Assembly (NCBI GenBank): GCA_937858775.1 | Contig: CALLYX010000281.1 | Span: 1-5,806, forward strand | DNA from: an uncultured bacterium | GTDB lineage: Bacteria > Auribacterota > Tritonobacteria > UBA1439 | Length of the DNA stretch: 5,806 nucleotides | Direction of reading: 5' to 3' | Part shown: piece after piece, positions 1 to 5,806 of the stretch | Layout of the letters: each line of letters starts with the position of its first letter | Position numbering within the stretch: the first letter of the stretch is position 1 | The notes under the pieces: model-generated | What the model was told of the DNA's origin: nothing | Databases searched by the model: none | What the model saw: the letters and a program-made list of their open reading frames with translations, nothing else | Position numbers and translations under genes: made by a program

Positions 1-348
1 GATCAGCGCCGAGACCGATTCGCCGATCTCGACCGGCGGCACCTGGAAGCGCCATTTCAGATCGTTGGTGCCGAGCATCAGCACGACGAGGTCGATCGGC
101 CGATGGCTCTCGAGCACGGCCGGCAGCACGGCGAGGCCGTTCTTGTGGGCGCCGGAAATCGGATCGGGATGGACCGTGGTCCGGCCGGGCAACCCCGCCT
201 CGACCACCTGCCAGCCGCCGCCGAGGCTGGCGCGGACGAGGAGGCCGTTCGTGCGCGCGCTGAAGCGCACCCCGTTCCCGGGGAGGCCTTCATCGCCTGC
301 CGGCCGCGCCGCCCAGCCGTCAAACGCGCCGGAATAAGACGGGAACAA
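1..348 (-). CDS. SGNH/GDSL-type esterase fragment (partial, both ends incomplete)
   Basis: This is a fragment of an SGNH-hydrolase of the arylesterase/lysophospholipase-L1-like group, which hydrolyses ester bonds with a Ser-His-Asp centre. In the frame read leftwards, GLPGRTTV lies at about 195-172, a KNGL/LP segment at about 144-121, and IDLVVLMLGTNDLK ends near 55. The last of these is the family's block III (GxND). The catalytic His block would lie beyond position 1. The N-terminal GDS block with the nucleophilic serine is not recognisable, although the frame is open back to the stop codon at 367-369. There is no ATG in this frame; TTG at 346-348 and GTG at 268-270 are the only early alternatives, and neither has a Shine-Dalgarno sequence. 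The 5' boundary given is therefore nominal. It is either a decayed gene or foreign sequence joined at about 340-366. Family assignment is good; integrity is doubtful. Confidence 0.7.
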   Translation of the reverse strand, partial: MFPSYSGAFDGWAARPAGDEGLPGNGVRFSARTNGLLVRASLGGGWQVVEAGLPGRTTVHPDPISGAHKNGLAVLPAVLESHRPIDLVVLMLGTNDLKWRFQVPPVEIGESVSALI

Positions 349-366
349 GCGGTCCGCGGCGGGGCG

Positions 367-1893
367 CTACTTCACCGCCGGGATGAGTCTCGTCGGGACG
401 AACCCCTCCGAGGAGAGCGGGGAGCGGGCGCTCAGGTGCTCGGCCAGGGCGTCGCGGTCGAGGATGCCGGTGTCCTTCACGTCGCGCCCCTCGAGGAAGG
501 TCGCATACGAATCCCCGCCCTTGGCGAGAAACGAGTTGGTGGCCACCTTGTACGACCCGCGCGGGTCGAGCCCCCGCCCGCCGCAGGCGAGCGACCTGAC
601 CCTCGCCCCGGGCGGGGCTGAGGGCGAGTACTCCACCCTCAGGCCGGAGACCTGCAATATCCCGTTCGCCAGCGTGAGCCCCTGTTCCACGATCCTCCGG
701 ATCTGCTCCCCCGTGAGTGTCATGGTGTAGAGGGTGTTGTCGAACGGCATGACGGTGTATATATCGCGGAGGGTGACGTCCCCCTTGAGTATCTGGCCGC
801 GTATCCCGAAGCTGTTCATGAACGCCATATCCGCCCCGGTCGCCGCCAGCACACTGTCCGCGATCAGGTCGCCGAGCGCCCCCTCGCCGGTGTCGCACCC
901 GGTGAAGTCCGACCGCGACTCGGCGACGACCGTGTCGAACTTCCCGCCGACGGCGGCGCCCCATTTTTTCACGATGGCGGCCACAGCCGGGTCGGGGGGG
1001 CAGCGCCCCTCCTCCAGGCGGATGAGCACGTAGCGCCAGCGGGCGACCCTCCCGCGCGCGTCCACCCGGCAATCAACCCTGCCGAGGTACTGCCCCATCC
1101 CCCCGGCCTGAACGATGATCGTCCCCGTGCGGCGGACGAGGATCGGCCTCTTGAGGAGCTCGTGGCCGTGCCCCCCCACCACGATCCCTATCCCCTCCAC
1201 CCCCTCGGCTTTCCTCCTGTCCTCCTCCGAGCCGCAGTGGCTGAGGAGGACGACGAGATCCACCCCCTCGGCCCTCAGTTCCGCCATGCACGCCCGCACG
1301 ATCTCCTCGGGCTTCTCGAAAACGATCTTTCCCGTCCTCCCCGGCATCACGATCGCGGGCGTCGTCTCCGTGATCACCCCGATTATCCCTACCTTGAGGC
1401 CGCCGCGCTCGACCACGGCGTACGGGCGCAGCGGGGGCGGGGGCGCCGCGGCGGGGGGGATGCGGACGTTCGCCCCGAGGACGGGGAAGCGCGCGCTCCG
1501 AACGAGCGCCGCCGCGACATCAATACCGAGGTCGAACTCGTGATTGCCGACCGCCATGGCGTCGTAGCCGACGGCGTTCATCACATCCGTCGCCGCGAGG
1601 CCCTTCGACAGGTTCCCCTCCGGCGTGCCGAGGAAGATGTCGCCCGCGTCGAGAAGCAGCGTCGGAACGCCCGCCGCGTCGTTGTGCGCGCGTATCCCGC
1701 GCACGCATCCGGCCAGGACGGCGGCGCCGCCGAGGGGTCTCTTCCACCCCTCGACCCTCTCCGGCATCAGGTGGCCGTGGACGTCGTTCGTGTGGAGGAT
1801 GCAGAGGGGGCGGAGCGCCGGGGATGCGCAGCCGCAGAGGAAGATCGCGGCGGCGAGCGCGATGCGCGCGAGGCGTTTCGTCAGGACGTTCAT
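367..1893 (-). CDS. 5'-nucleotidase / UshA-like metallophosphatase lipoprotein
   Basis: A 508-residue secreted 5'-nucleotidase family protein, predicted to hydrolyse nucleotides (or related phosphoesters or UDP-sugars) outside the cytoplasm. A basic N-terminus and hydrophobic stretch (residues 5-20) end in the lipobox LCGC, with Cys22 as the predicted lipidated residue. The N-terminal dimetal phosphatase domain shows HTNDVHGH (D37, H39), LDAGD (D85), GNHEFD (N117, H118), SHCG (H219) and GGHGHE (H242, H244), so all ligand positions are present. The C-terminal substrate-binding domain (about 320-508) shows GDLIADS, NSFGIR at 360-365, MPFDNTLYTMTLTG, and ATNSFLAKGGDSY. Length matches the family. 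A Pro/Ala-rich loop lies at 146-155. The start follows the DUF362 stop by 10 bp without a clear Shine-Dalgarno, suggesting translation coupled within an operon. The exact substrate cannot be told from sequence. Confidence 0.93.
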   Translation of the reverse strand: MNVLTKRLARIALAAAIFLCGCASPALRPLCILHTNDVHGHLMPERVEGWKRPLGGAAVLAGCVRGIRAHNDAAGVPTLLLDAGDIFLGTPEGNLSKGLAATDVMNAVGYDAMAVGNHEFDLGIDVAAALVRSARFPVLGANVRIPPAAAPPPPLRPYAVVERGGLKVGIIGVITETTPAIVMPGRTGKIVFEKPEEIVRACMAELRAEGVDLVVLLSHCGSEEDRRKAEGVEGIGIVVGGHGHELLKRPILVRRTGTIIVQAGGMGQYLGRVDCRVDARGRVARWRYVLIRLEEGRCPPDPAVAAIVKKWGAAVGGKFDTVVAESRSDFTGCDTGEGALGDLIADSVLAATGADMAFMNSFGIRGQILKGDVTLRDIYTVMPFDNTLYTMTLTGEQIRRIVEQGLTLANGILQVSGLRVEYSPSAPPGARVRSLACGGRGLDPRGSYKVATNSFLAKGGDSYATFLEGRDVKDTGILDRDALAEHLSARSPLSSEGFVPTRLIPAVK

Positions 1894-1903
1894 CGCGGGG
1901 CGC

Positions 1904-3205
1904 TCACATCTTAGTGCACGGCTCGCACTCGCGCCGCCGCCTGCGTGCCGGCAACTCGGGGGCCTCCTTGATGCAGGTCCCGAGTATCCCGAACGACCGT
2001 GCGAACAGAGCCATGCTGCGGCGGTCCAGCCGCGCCGGCGCCTCCCCCACGTCGCGCCACCCGGCGGCCGTGAGGTCGTCCGGGGGGATGGCGAGCGAGT
2101 CCCAGTTCCGGAATAGCCGCCCCCACTCGCAGCGGAGCGCGTCGCGTATGATCCCCTGGTGGGTGGGGTACCAGAAGGAGTCGTGGTAGAGCACGCTCGC
2201 GATGTAAGCCCACGGCGCGAGCGCCGTCTTCAACGTCCACTCGATCGGCCGCCGGAGGGGGCCCCAGTATATCTTGTGCTGCATCCGGCTCGCGAACGTC
2301 ATCCTTCCGAACGGCCCGTCGAAGCGCCAATTCTCCTCAGCCGCGCCGCGGTCGCCCGCTATCTCTATTCCCCGCGGGTCGGCGCAGCCGAGTCCCGCGT
2401 CGTGCGCGAGGCGAAGGAACCTGAGGTCCCGGAGCGGGTCGAACCCCATCATCCGCGCGGCGACCGCGTCGATGGCGACCTGGTCGGACGAGGCGAGGAT
2501 TACGTTCTTGACGTACGGGCGCATGCAGCGCGGCCCGGGACCGTCCCCGGCGAAGGTGCCGTCCATCACCGCGAAGACGCCGCGGTGGATCTTCTTCTGT
2601 ATCAGGAGGAGATCCACGAGCGTCTCGTGGATGACGGGGTGGGTCCAGTGCCGCCGCTCGTTCAGGAGGCCGCCGAAGGCGTTCTTCATGGCGCCGGTGG
2701 TGGTGGTGAAGACGTGCGTCTTGACGGTGGGGAGATGGATGATGTTCTCCCCGAGAAAGCGGCGCGGGATCATGAAGCCGCCGGGGTAGACCTCGTTGAG
2801 GCAGAGGAACCGCCTCGCCAGGTCGCCGACGGCGTCCCGTATGTTGATCCACTCCTCCCCCTCGTACAGGTGGATGTTCCTGAGGCCGTGTGCCCGTATG
2901 ACGTTCAGATGCTTGTTTTCCCGCTCGCCGAGGCGCGCGTCGATGACGACGGTCCGGTTGTGGCAGCCGTGGATCAGCGCCGGGTCGTAGCCGTCCCTCT
3001 TCATGGCCCGGATGACCCCGTCAAGCTGCCACGGGGTGGTGGAGGAGGCCGGGAAGAAGAAGTGCCACGAGATATTTATCTTCAGGGCGGTGTCGACATC
3101 CCGCGCGATGACATCGCGGTAGCCGGCCAGATTCATGAGGCGGTGGTAATCCTCGAGCACGGTCGCGGGGGATGTGCGGAGGACGGCTACGGTCGGCTTC
3201 TTCAT
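1904..3205 (-). CDS. DUF362 domain protein, function unknown
   Basis: A 433-residue protein of the DUF362 family, whose biochemical role is not established; some relatives carry ferredoxin domains. The diagnostic core is LPTVKTHVFTTTTGAMKN at residues 158-175, followed by AFGGL and, further on, MDGTFAGDGPGP at 214-225 and SSDQVAIDAVAA at 239-250. No separate CxxCxxC ferredoxin domain is present. The C-terminus instead holds three cysteines (C411, C427, C430) around an arginine-rich stretch and ends in CEPCTKM. No signal peptide is seen, so it is probably cytoplasmic; hydrophobic residues around 325-340 could be a buried helix. I chose the ATG at 3203-3205 (MKKPTVAV) because the conserved Rossmann-like start begins there. 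An ATG 13 codons upstream would lie over the promoter. It is the first gene of a probable operon with the 5'-nucleotidase. Confidence 0.88.
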   Translation of the reverse strand: MKKPTVAVLRTSPATVLEDYHRLMNLAGYRDVIARDVDTALKINISWHFFFPASSTTPWQLDGVIRAMKRDGYDPALIHGCHNRTVVIDARLGERENKHLNVIRAHGLRNIHLYEGEEWINIRDAVGDLARRFLCLNEVYPGGFMIPRRFLGENIIHLPTVKTHVFTTTTGAMKNAFGGLLNERRHWTHPVIHETLVDLLLIQKKIHRGVFAVMDGTFAGDGPGPRCMRPYVKNVILASSDQVAIDAVAARMMGFDPLRDLRFLRLAHDAGLGCADPRGIEIAGDRGAAEENWRFDGPFGRMTFASRMQHKIYWGPLRRPIEWTLKTALAPWAYIASVLYHDSFWYPTHQGIIRDALRCEWGRLFRNWDSLAIPPDDLTAAGWRDVGEAPARLDRRSMALFARSFGILGTCIKEAPELPARRRRRECEPCTKM

Positions 3206-3214
3206 GGCGCCCGC

Positions 3215-3223
3215 ATCATACCA
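3215..3223 (-). promoter_or_regulatory. Extended -10 promoter for the DUF362 operon
   Basis: Read on the minus strand, TGG-TATGAT forms a TGn extended -10 element, with 5 of 6 matches to TATAAT. No good -35 hexamer lies 16-18 bp upstream, as is usual for extended -10 promoters. The predicted start of transcription (+1 at about 3208) leaves only about 3 nt before the ATG at 3205, and there is no Shine-Dalgarno sequence. This assumes a sigma70-type consensus. Confidence 0.5.
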
Positions 3224-3260
3224 TCTTCCCCCCGGCGGCGCCACCCGCCCGGCGGCCGGC

Positions 3261-3289
3261 TTGAGGCCGACCCCGCCCTCGGGTATACT
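3261..3289 (+). promoter_or_regulatory. Sigma70-type promoter of hemL, predicted leaderless start
   Basis: A -35 box TTGAGG (3261-3266; 4 of 6 matches) is followed by an optimal 17-bp spacer and a -10 box TATACT (3284-3289; 5 of 6 matches). Counting 7 bases on from the end of the -10 puts +1 at 3296, the A of the hemL ATG. There is no Shine-Dalgarno upstream of that ATG, which fits a leaderless transcript. The AT-rich -10 stands out in very GC-rich surroundings. Confidence 0.65.
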
Positions 3290-3295
3290 GTGCGC

Positions 3296-4609
3296 ATGGA
3301 CGCGCGGCTCGAATCCCCGTGGCGGCGGGCCCTCCGGGTCATCCCCGGCGGCGTGAACTCCCCGGTGCGCTCCTTCGCGGCGGTGGGCGGCGAGCCGTTC
3401 CTCGTCGAATCCGCCCGCGGGGCGCGCCTCCGGACTGCCGACGGGCGGGAACTCCTCGACTGCGTCTGTTCATGGGGCCCCCTCATCCTCGGGCACGCGC
3501 ACCCCGCCGTCCTGGCCGCCGTCGAGGAGGCCCTAGGAAAGGGAACGACATACGGGGCGCCCACGCCGGGCGAGACGGACCTCGCGGAGATGATCACCGG
3601 GGCGATCCCTTCCGTCGAGCAGATCCGCCTGACGTCCTCCGGGACGGAGGCGGCGATGTCGGCCATACGGCTCGCGCGCGCGTTCACCGGCAGGACGCGC
3701 GTCGTCAAATTCGCGGGCTGCTACCACGGCCACTCCGACGGCCTCCTTGTCACGGCCGGCTCCGGCGCCGCCACTTTCGGCGTTCCGGACAGCGCAGGCG
3801 TCCCGGCCGCCTTCGCCCGCGAGACCGTCCCGCTCCCCTACAACGACACGGGCGCCGCGGAGGCGCTGATGCGGCGGGAGGGCGACTCGGTCGCCTGCGT
3901 CATCGTCGAGCCGGTCGCCGGCAACATGGGCGTCGTGCCGCCGCGCCCCGGTTTCCTGGAGGGATTGCGCGCCCTCACGCTCGCGCACGGGGCCCTCCTC
4001 GTCTTCGACGAAGTGATAACCGGCTTCCGCCTCTGCTACGGCGGGGCGCAACGGCTCTACGGCGTTACGCCCGACCTCACGGTGCTCGGGAAGATCATAG
4101 GGGGCGGCCTGCCCATGGGCGCGTTCGGCGGGAGGAGGGAGATCATGCGGCTCCTCGCCCCCGGCGGCCCGGTCTACCAGGCGGGGACGCTATCCGGGAA
4201 CCCCCTAGCCGTGGCGGCGGGAATCGCCACGCTCTCGATCCTTTCCTCCGGGAAGGCATACCCCGTCCTCGAGGCCGGGGCGGCGCGCCTGGCGGAAGGA
4301 CTCGCGCGGGGATGCGCGGCGGCGGGGATTCCGTGCAGCGTCTCGCGCGCCGGATCCCTGCTCACCCTCTTCTTCCGGCCCGGCCCGGTCCACGACTGGG
4401 GGTCGGCGCGCCGCTCCGACCTTGCCCTTTACGGCCGCTTCTTCCACGCCATGCTCGAACGCGGCGTCTTCCTCCCGCCGTCGCAGTTCGAGGCGATCTT
4501 CCTTTCGGCGGCGCACACGGACCGGGATATAGACCTGATCCTCTCCGCCTCCCGCGAGGCCCTGGAATCGGAGGCGCCTACCGCGGCCCGTCCCCGCGGC
4601 GGCGACTAA
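3296..4609 (+). CDS. hemL: Glutamate-1-semialdehyde 2,1-aminomutase (HemL)
   Basis: A 437-residue PLP enzyme of fold type I that converts glutamate-1-semialdehyde to 5-aminolevulinate, the last step of the C5 route to tetrapyrroles; cytoplasmic. Visible family signatures in order: VIPGGVNSPVRSF (15-27), CSWGPLILGHAHP (58-70), the PLP-phosphate region SSGTEA (114-119), GCYHGHSD (141-148), VEPVAGNMG (204-212), FDEVITGFR with the PLP-ring aspartate D238 (237-245), LGKIIGGGLPMG with Schiff-base lysine K266 (264-275), and GTLSGNPLA (297-305). The HemL-specific LPPSQFEA (393-400) and FLSAAHT (402-408) separate it from other class-III aminotransferases. Length is about 10 residues above usual because of an Ala/Arg/Gly-rich tail. 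The frame stays open far upstream, but the family's N-terminus and the promoter both fix the start at 3296. No other haem gene is in the window. Confidence 0.96.
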   Translation: MDARLESPWRRALRVIPGGVNSPVRSFAAVGGEPFLVESARGARLRTADGRELLDCVCSWGPLILGHAHPAVLAAVEEALGKGTTYGAPTPGETDLAEMITGAIPSVEQIRLTSSGTEAAMSAIRLARAFTGRTRVVKFAGCYHGHSDGLLVTAGSGAATFGVPDSAGVPAAFARETVPLPYNDTGAAEALMRREGDSVACVIVEPVAGNMGVVPPRPGFLEGLRALTLAHGALLVFDEVITGFRLCYGGAQRLYGVTPDLTVLGKIIGGGLPMGAFGGRREIMRLLAPGGPVYQAGTLSGNPLAVAAGIATLSILSSGKAYPVLEAGAARLAEGLARGCAAAGIPCSVSRAGSLLTLFFRPGPVHDWGSARRSDLALYGRFFHAMLERGVFLPPSQFEAIFLSAAHTDRDIDLILSASREALESEAPTAARPRGGD

Positions 4610-5079
4610 ACCCCGTCCATCCCCGCGGCCGCCCGCCGCGCGCGGCGCCCCCGCAAGGCGCTGACAGCCGCCGTCGCGGCCAGCGTCGCCGGGAGGAGGA
4701 AGAGCGCCTGCTCCGGCCAGAAGAGCCCGATCGATCCCGGACGCCACGAGAACGGGAAGAGCCATAGGTACTCGGGCCCGACCTGCCTCTGGCACGCGTC
4801 GAGGGCGAGATGCAGGGCTGCCCCCGCGAGGAGGCAGGCGAAAGCCTCCCGCCTGATCGGCGGCACGAAGAGGAGGGAGACCAGGGCGCAGTAGACCGCG
4901 CAGACGGCCGGGGAGTGGAGCGGCTGGACGAACGGGTAGGCGGATGGGAAGAGGATGTGGATGGGGCGGGAGATGATGTCCGGGAGGATCGTCCCGAGGG
5001 CGAAAAGCGGGAAGCGCCTGGCGAGGAGCCCGCGGCGGAGGAGTTGCGCCGCGCATAGATGCGTCAGCAGGTCCGGCAT
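4606..5079 (-). CDS. Small membrane protein, YdjM/DUF457-type metal-dependent hydrolase
   Basis: A 157-residue multi-pass protein resembling the YdjM / DUF457 'metal-dependent hydrolase' family, whose physiological substrate is unknown. It begins MPDLLTH (H7), then has GTILPDI (D34), PLHSP (H55), and GAALHLALDACQ (H90, D94). These His/Asp residues are spaced as in this family and plausibly bind a metal at the membrane face. Hydrophobic segments are seen at about 25-45, 58-73, 81-96 and 119-141, with a basic Arg-rich tail. The aromatic YLWLFPFSW (104-112) is also typical. It lies 30 bp downstream of the ApbE reading frame on the same strand, suggesting co-transcription. Its stop codon overlaps that of convergent hemL. 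Whether it is catalytically active cannot be judged from sequence. Confidence 0.8.
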   Translation of the reverse strand: MPDLLTHLCAAQLLRRGLLARRFPLFALGTILPDIISRPIHILFPSAYPFVQPLHSPAVCAVYCALVSLLFVPPIRREAFACLLAGAALHLALDACQRQVGPEYLWLFPFSWRPGSIGLFWPEQALFLLPATLAATAAVSALRGRRARRAAAGMDGV

Positions 5080-5084
5080 CGTTT

Positions 5085-5090
5085 CACCCC
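5085..5090 (-). promoter_or_regulatory. Ribosome binding site of the YdjM-like gene
   Basis: On the minus strand GGGGTG lies 5 nt before the ATG at 5079; GGGGTGA matches 6 of 7 bases of the anti-Shine-Dalgarno complement GAGGTGA. It supports this start. It also shows that the organism does use Shine-Dalgarno initiation, in contrast to the two genes at the divergent promoter region. Confidence 0.6.
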
Positions 5091-5109
5091 GCGGCGGCCG
5101 GCGCGGCCG

Positions 5110-5806
5110 TCATAGCCCCTTTCCCGCCCGTATCCCCGCGGAGGCCCGGACGGCGGGCTTCCCGTCCTCCTCGACGACGAGGATGCACTCCGTGCGCGGC
5201 AGCTTCTCCGCCAGCCGGATCGCCTCCCTCTCCCCCATCACGACGAATGCCGTGGCGAGCGCGTCCGCCGCCGTGCAGGAGTCGGCCAGTACTGTCGCGC
5301 TCATGACGCCCCGGCCGGCGGGGCGGCCCGTGCGCGGGTCGAAGATGTGGCTGTAGCGTTTTCCGCCCTCGATGAAATAGTCGCAGTAATCCCCCGAGGT
5401 GGCGACCGCCCTGTCCACGAGGTCGAGCGTCGCGAGGATCCCATCCCCCCGCGGGTTACGGACCCCCACCCGCCACGCCCCTCCGCGCGCGGGCGCGCCG
5501 AGGCAGTAGCAATCTCCCCCGATCTCCACGAGCGCCCCACGCACCCCCCCCTCCCTGAGCGCCGCCGCCGCCCTGTCCACGGCGTATCCGGCAGTTTCAG
5601 CGAAATCAACAGCCGAGGGCACGACTGCCGCAATGTACTTGCTCTCAGCATTTACAATAGGACGCATCTCCCTGTCATAGATAGTCCCCTGACTGTCGTC
5701 AGCACTTATTGTAAACTCTGCATTTTTCTCAGCCGCACGGACATTAGTCTGCTTCACCGACAAAGCGTAGTAATCCGCAGAAAGCAGAATGAACATGATG
5801 AAAAAA
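5110..5806 (-). CDS. ApbE FMN transferase C-terminal half fused in frame to a PBP N-terminal fragment (probable chimera, 5' partial)
   Basis: The frame is open to the window edge and encodes two unrelated halves. Numbering is from the ATG at 5796, which need not be a true start. Residues 1-69 resemble the N-terminus of clostridial class B penicillin-binding proteins (peptidoglycan transpeptidases): hydrophobic FILLSADYYALS, then QGTIYDREMRPIVN (36-49) and YIAAVVPS (54-61). Residues 70-228 are the C-terminal half of ApbE, which attaches FMN to Thr/Ser of partner proteins such as Rnf/Nqr subunits: GYAVDRA (70-76), IGGD (92-95), ATSGDY (132-137), YSHIFDPRTGRP (148-159), and SCTAADALATAF with D178 and T182 at the expected metal-site positions. 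ApbE's N-terminal half is absent, and so is the PBP catalytic domain. The base composition changes at the boundary. A functional fusion is unlikely; an assembly or amplification join is favoured. ApbE identity is firm, PBP identity good. Confidence 0.8.
   Translation of the reverse strand, partial: FFIMFILLSADYYALSVKQTNVRAAEKNAEFTISADDSQGTIYDREMRPIVNAESKYIAAVVPSAVDFAETAGYAVDRAAAALREGGVRGALVEIGGDCYCLGAPARGGAWRVGVRNPRGDGILATLDLVDRAVATSGDYCDYFIEGGKRYSHIFDPRTGRPAGRGVMSATVLADSCTAADALATAFVVMGEREAIRLAEKLPRTECILVVEEDGKPAVRASAGIRAGKGL
5590..5806. other. Low-GC segment of apparently different origin
   Basis: From about 5600 to the window end the G+C is low: about 45% over 5641-5806 by hand count, against about 78% at 5521-5580. 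Codons shift to A/T-ending ones (GAA, ACT, GTT, ATT). The encoded protein is a clostridial-type PBP N-terminus, whereas the neighbouring sequence is ApbE. The change takes place within a few codons, around 5587-5600. Confidence 0.75.

Noticed and set aside
320..1072. Minus-strand 250-codon frame within the 5'-nucleotidase gene
   Set aside because: Shadow frame of the metallophosphatase gene, with no recognisable domain.
3203..3244. Upstream ATG at 3242-3244 as the DUF362 start
   Set aside because: It would add 13 non-conserved residues encoded across the predicted -10 box; MKKPTVAV at 3205 fits the family start better.
2159..3295. Long plus-strand open frame that continues in phase into hemL, which would give an 816-residue protein
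   Set aside because: It is antisense to the well-supported DUF362 gene, its translation is low-complexity and charged without family motifs, and HemL begins naturally at 3296 behind its own promoter.
3319..4767. Plus-strand open frame of 482 codons overlapping hemL in another phase
   Set aside because: Arg/Pro/Gly-rich translation typical of a GC-rich shadow frame; hemL in the other frame is unmistakable.
4205..5056. Minus-strand open frame of 283 codons across the hemL 3' end and the YdjM-like gene
   Set aside because: Its Pro/Arg-rich product has no motifs, and it overlaps two recognised genes.
5080..5109. GC-rich inverted repeat (GGCCG-GCG-CGGCC) between the ApbE frame and the YdjM-like gene as a terminator
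   Set aside because: The stem is only 5 bp, overlaps the Shine-Dalgarno neighbourhood, and has no T-tract; chance is likely in such GC-rich DNA.
1..5806. A new defence, biosynthetic or mobile system spanning the window
   Set aside because: The genes belong to unrelated functions (nucleotide hydrolysis, DUF362, haem synthesis, membrane hydrolase, flavinylation), with no repeats, integrase, toxin or effector genes that would tie them together.

Overview
The window is a GC-rich bacterial segment (roughly two thirds to three quarters G+C in the stretches I counted by hand). It has dense, closely spaced genes and no RNA genes, mobile elements or CRISPR array that I can see. A lipoprotein signal peptide on the 5'-nucleotidase points to a bacterium, probably with a Gram-negative-type envelope. 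I cannot name the phylum, and the sequence looks like an unassigned metagenomic lineage.

Core layout: positions 367-3205 hold two minus-strand genes, a DUF362 protein followed 10 bp later by a secreted 5'-nucleotidase/UshA-like lipoprotein, probably one operon. Divergent from them is hemL (3296-4609, plus strand), glutamate-1-semialdehyde 2,1-aminomutase of the C5 haem pathway. HemL converges on a small membrane protein of the YdjM/DUF457 metal-dependent hydrolase type (4606-5079, minus), and the two stop codons overlap. Upstream of that lies the C-terminal half of an ApbE flavin transferase (5110 to about 5590, minus).

The 90-bp divergent intergenic region carries a promoter on each strand. 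Both -10 boxes sit so close to the start codons that hemL mRNA is predicted to be leaderless and the DUF362 mRNA nearly so.

Both window ends look abnormal. At the right end the ApbE frame changes abruptly, at about 5590, into the N-terminal part of a clostridial-type penicillin-binding protein, and G+C falls from about 78% to about 45%. At the left end a catalytically incomplete SGNH esterase fragment with no ATG start directly abuts the 5'-nucleotidase stop codon. The simplest reading is an authentic middle segment (about 367-5590) with a chimeric join at the right end and possibly another at the left. I do not see a convincing new multi-gene system. The genes are a mix of housekeeping and poorly characterised functions without an obvious joint pathway.
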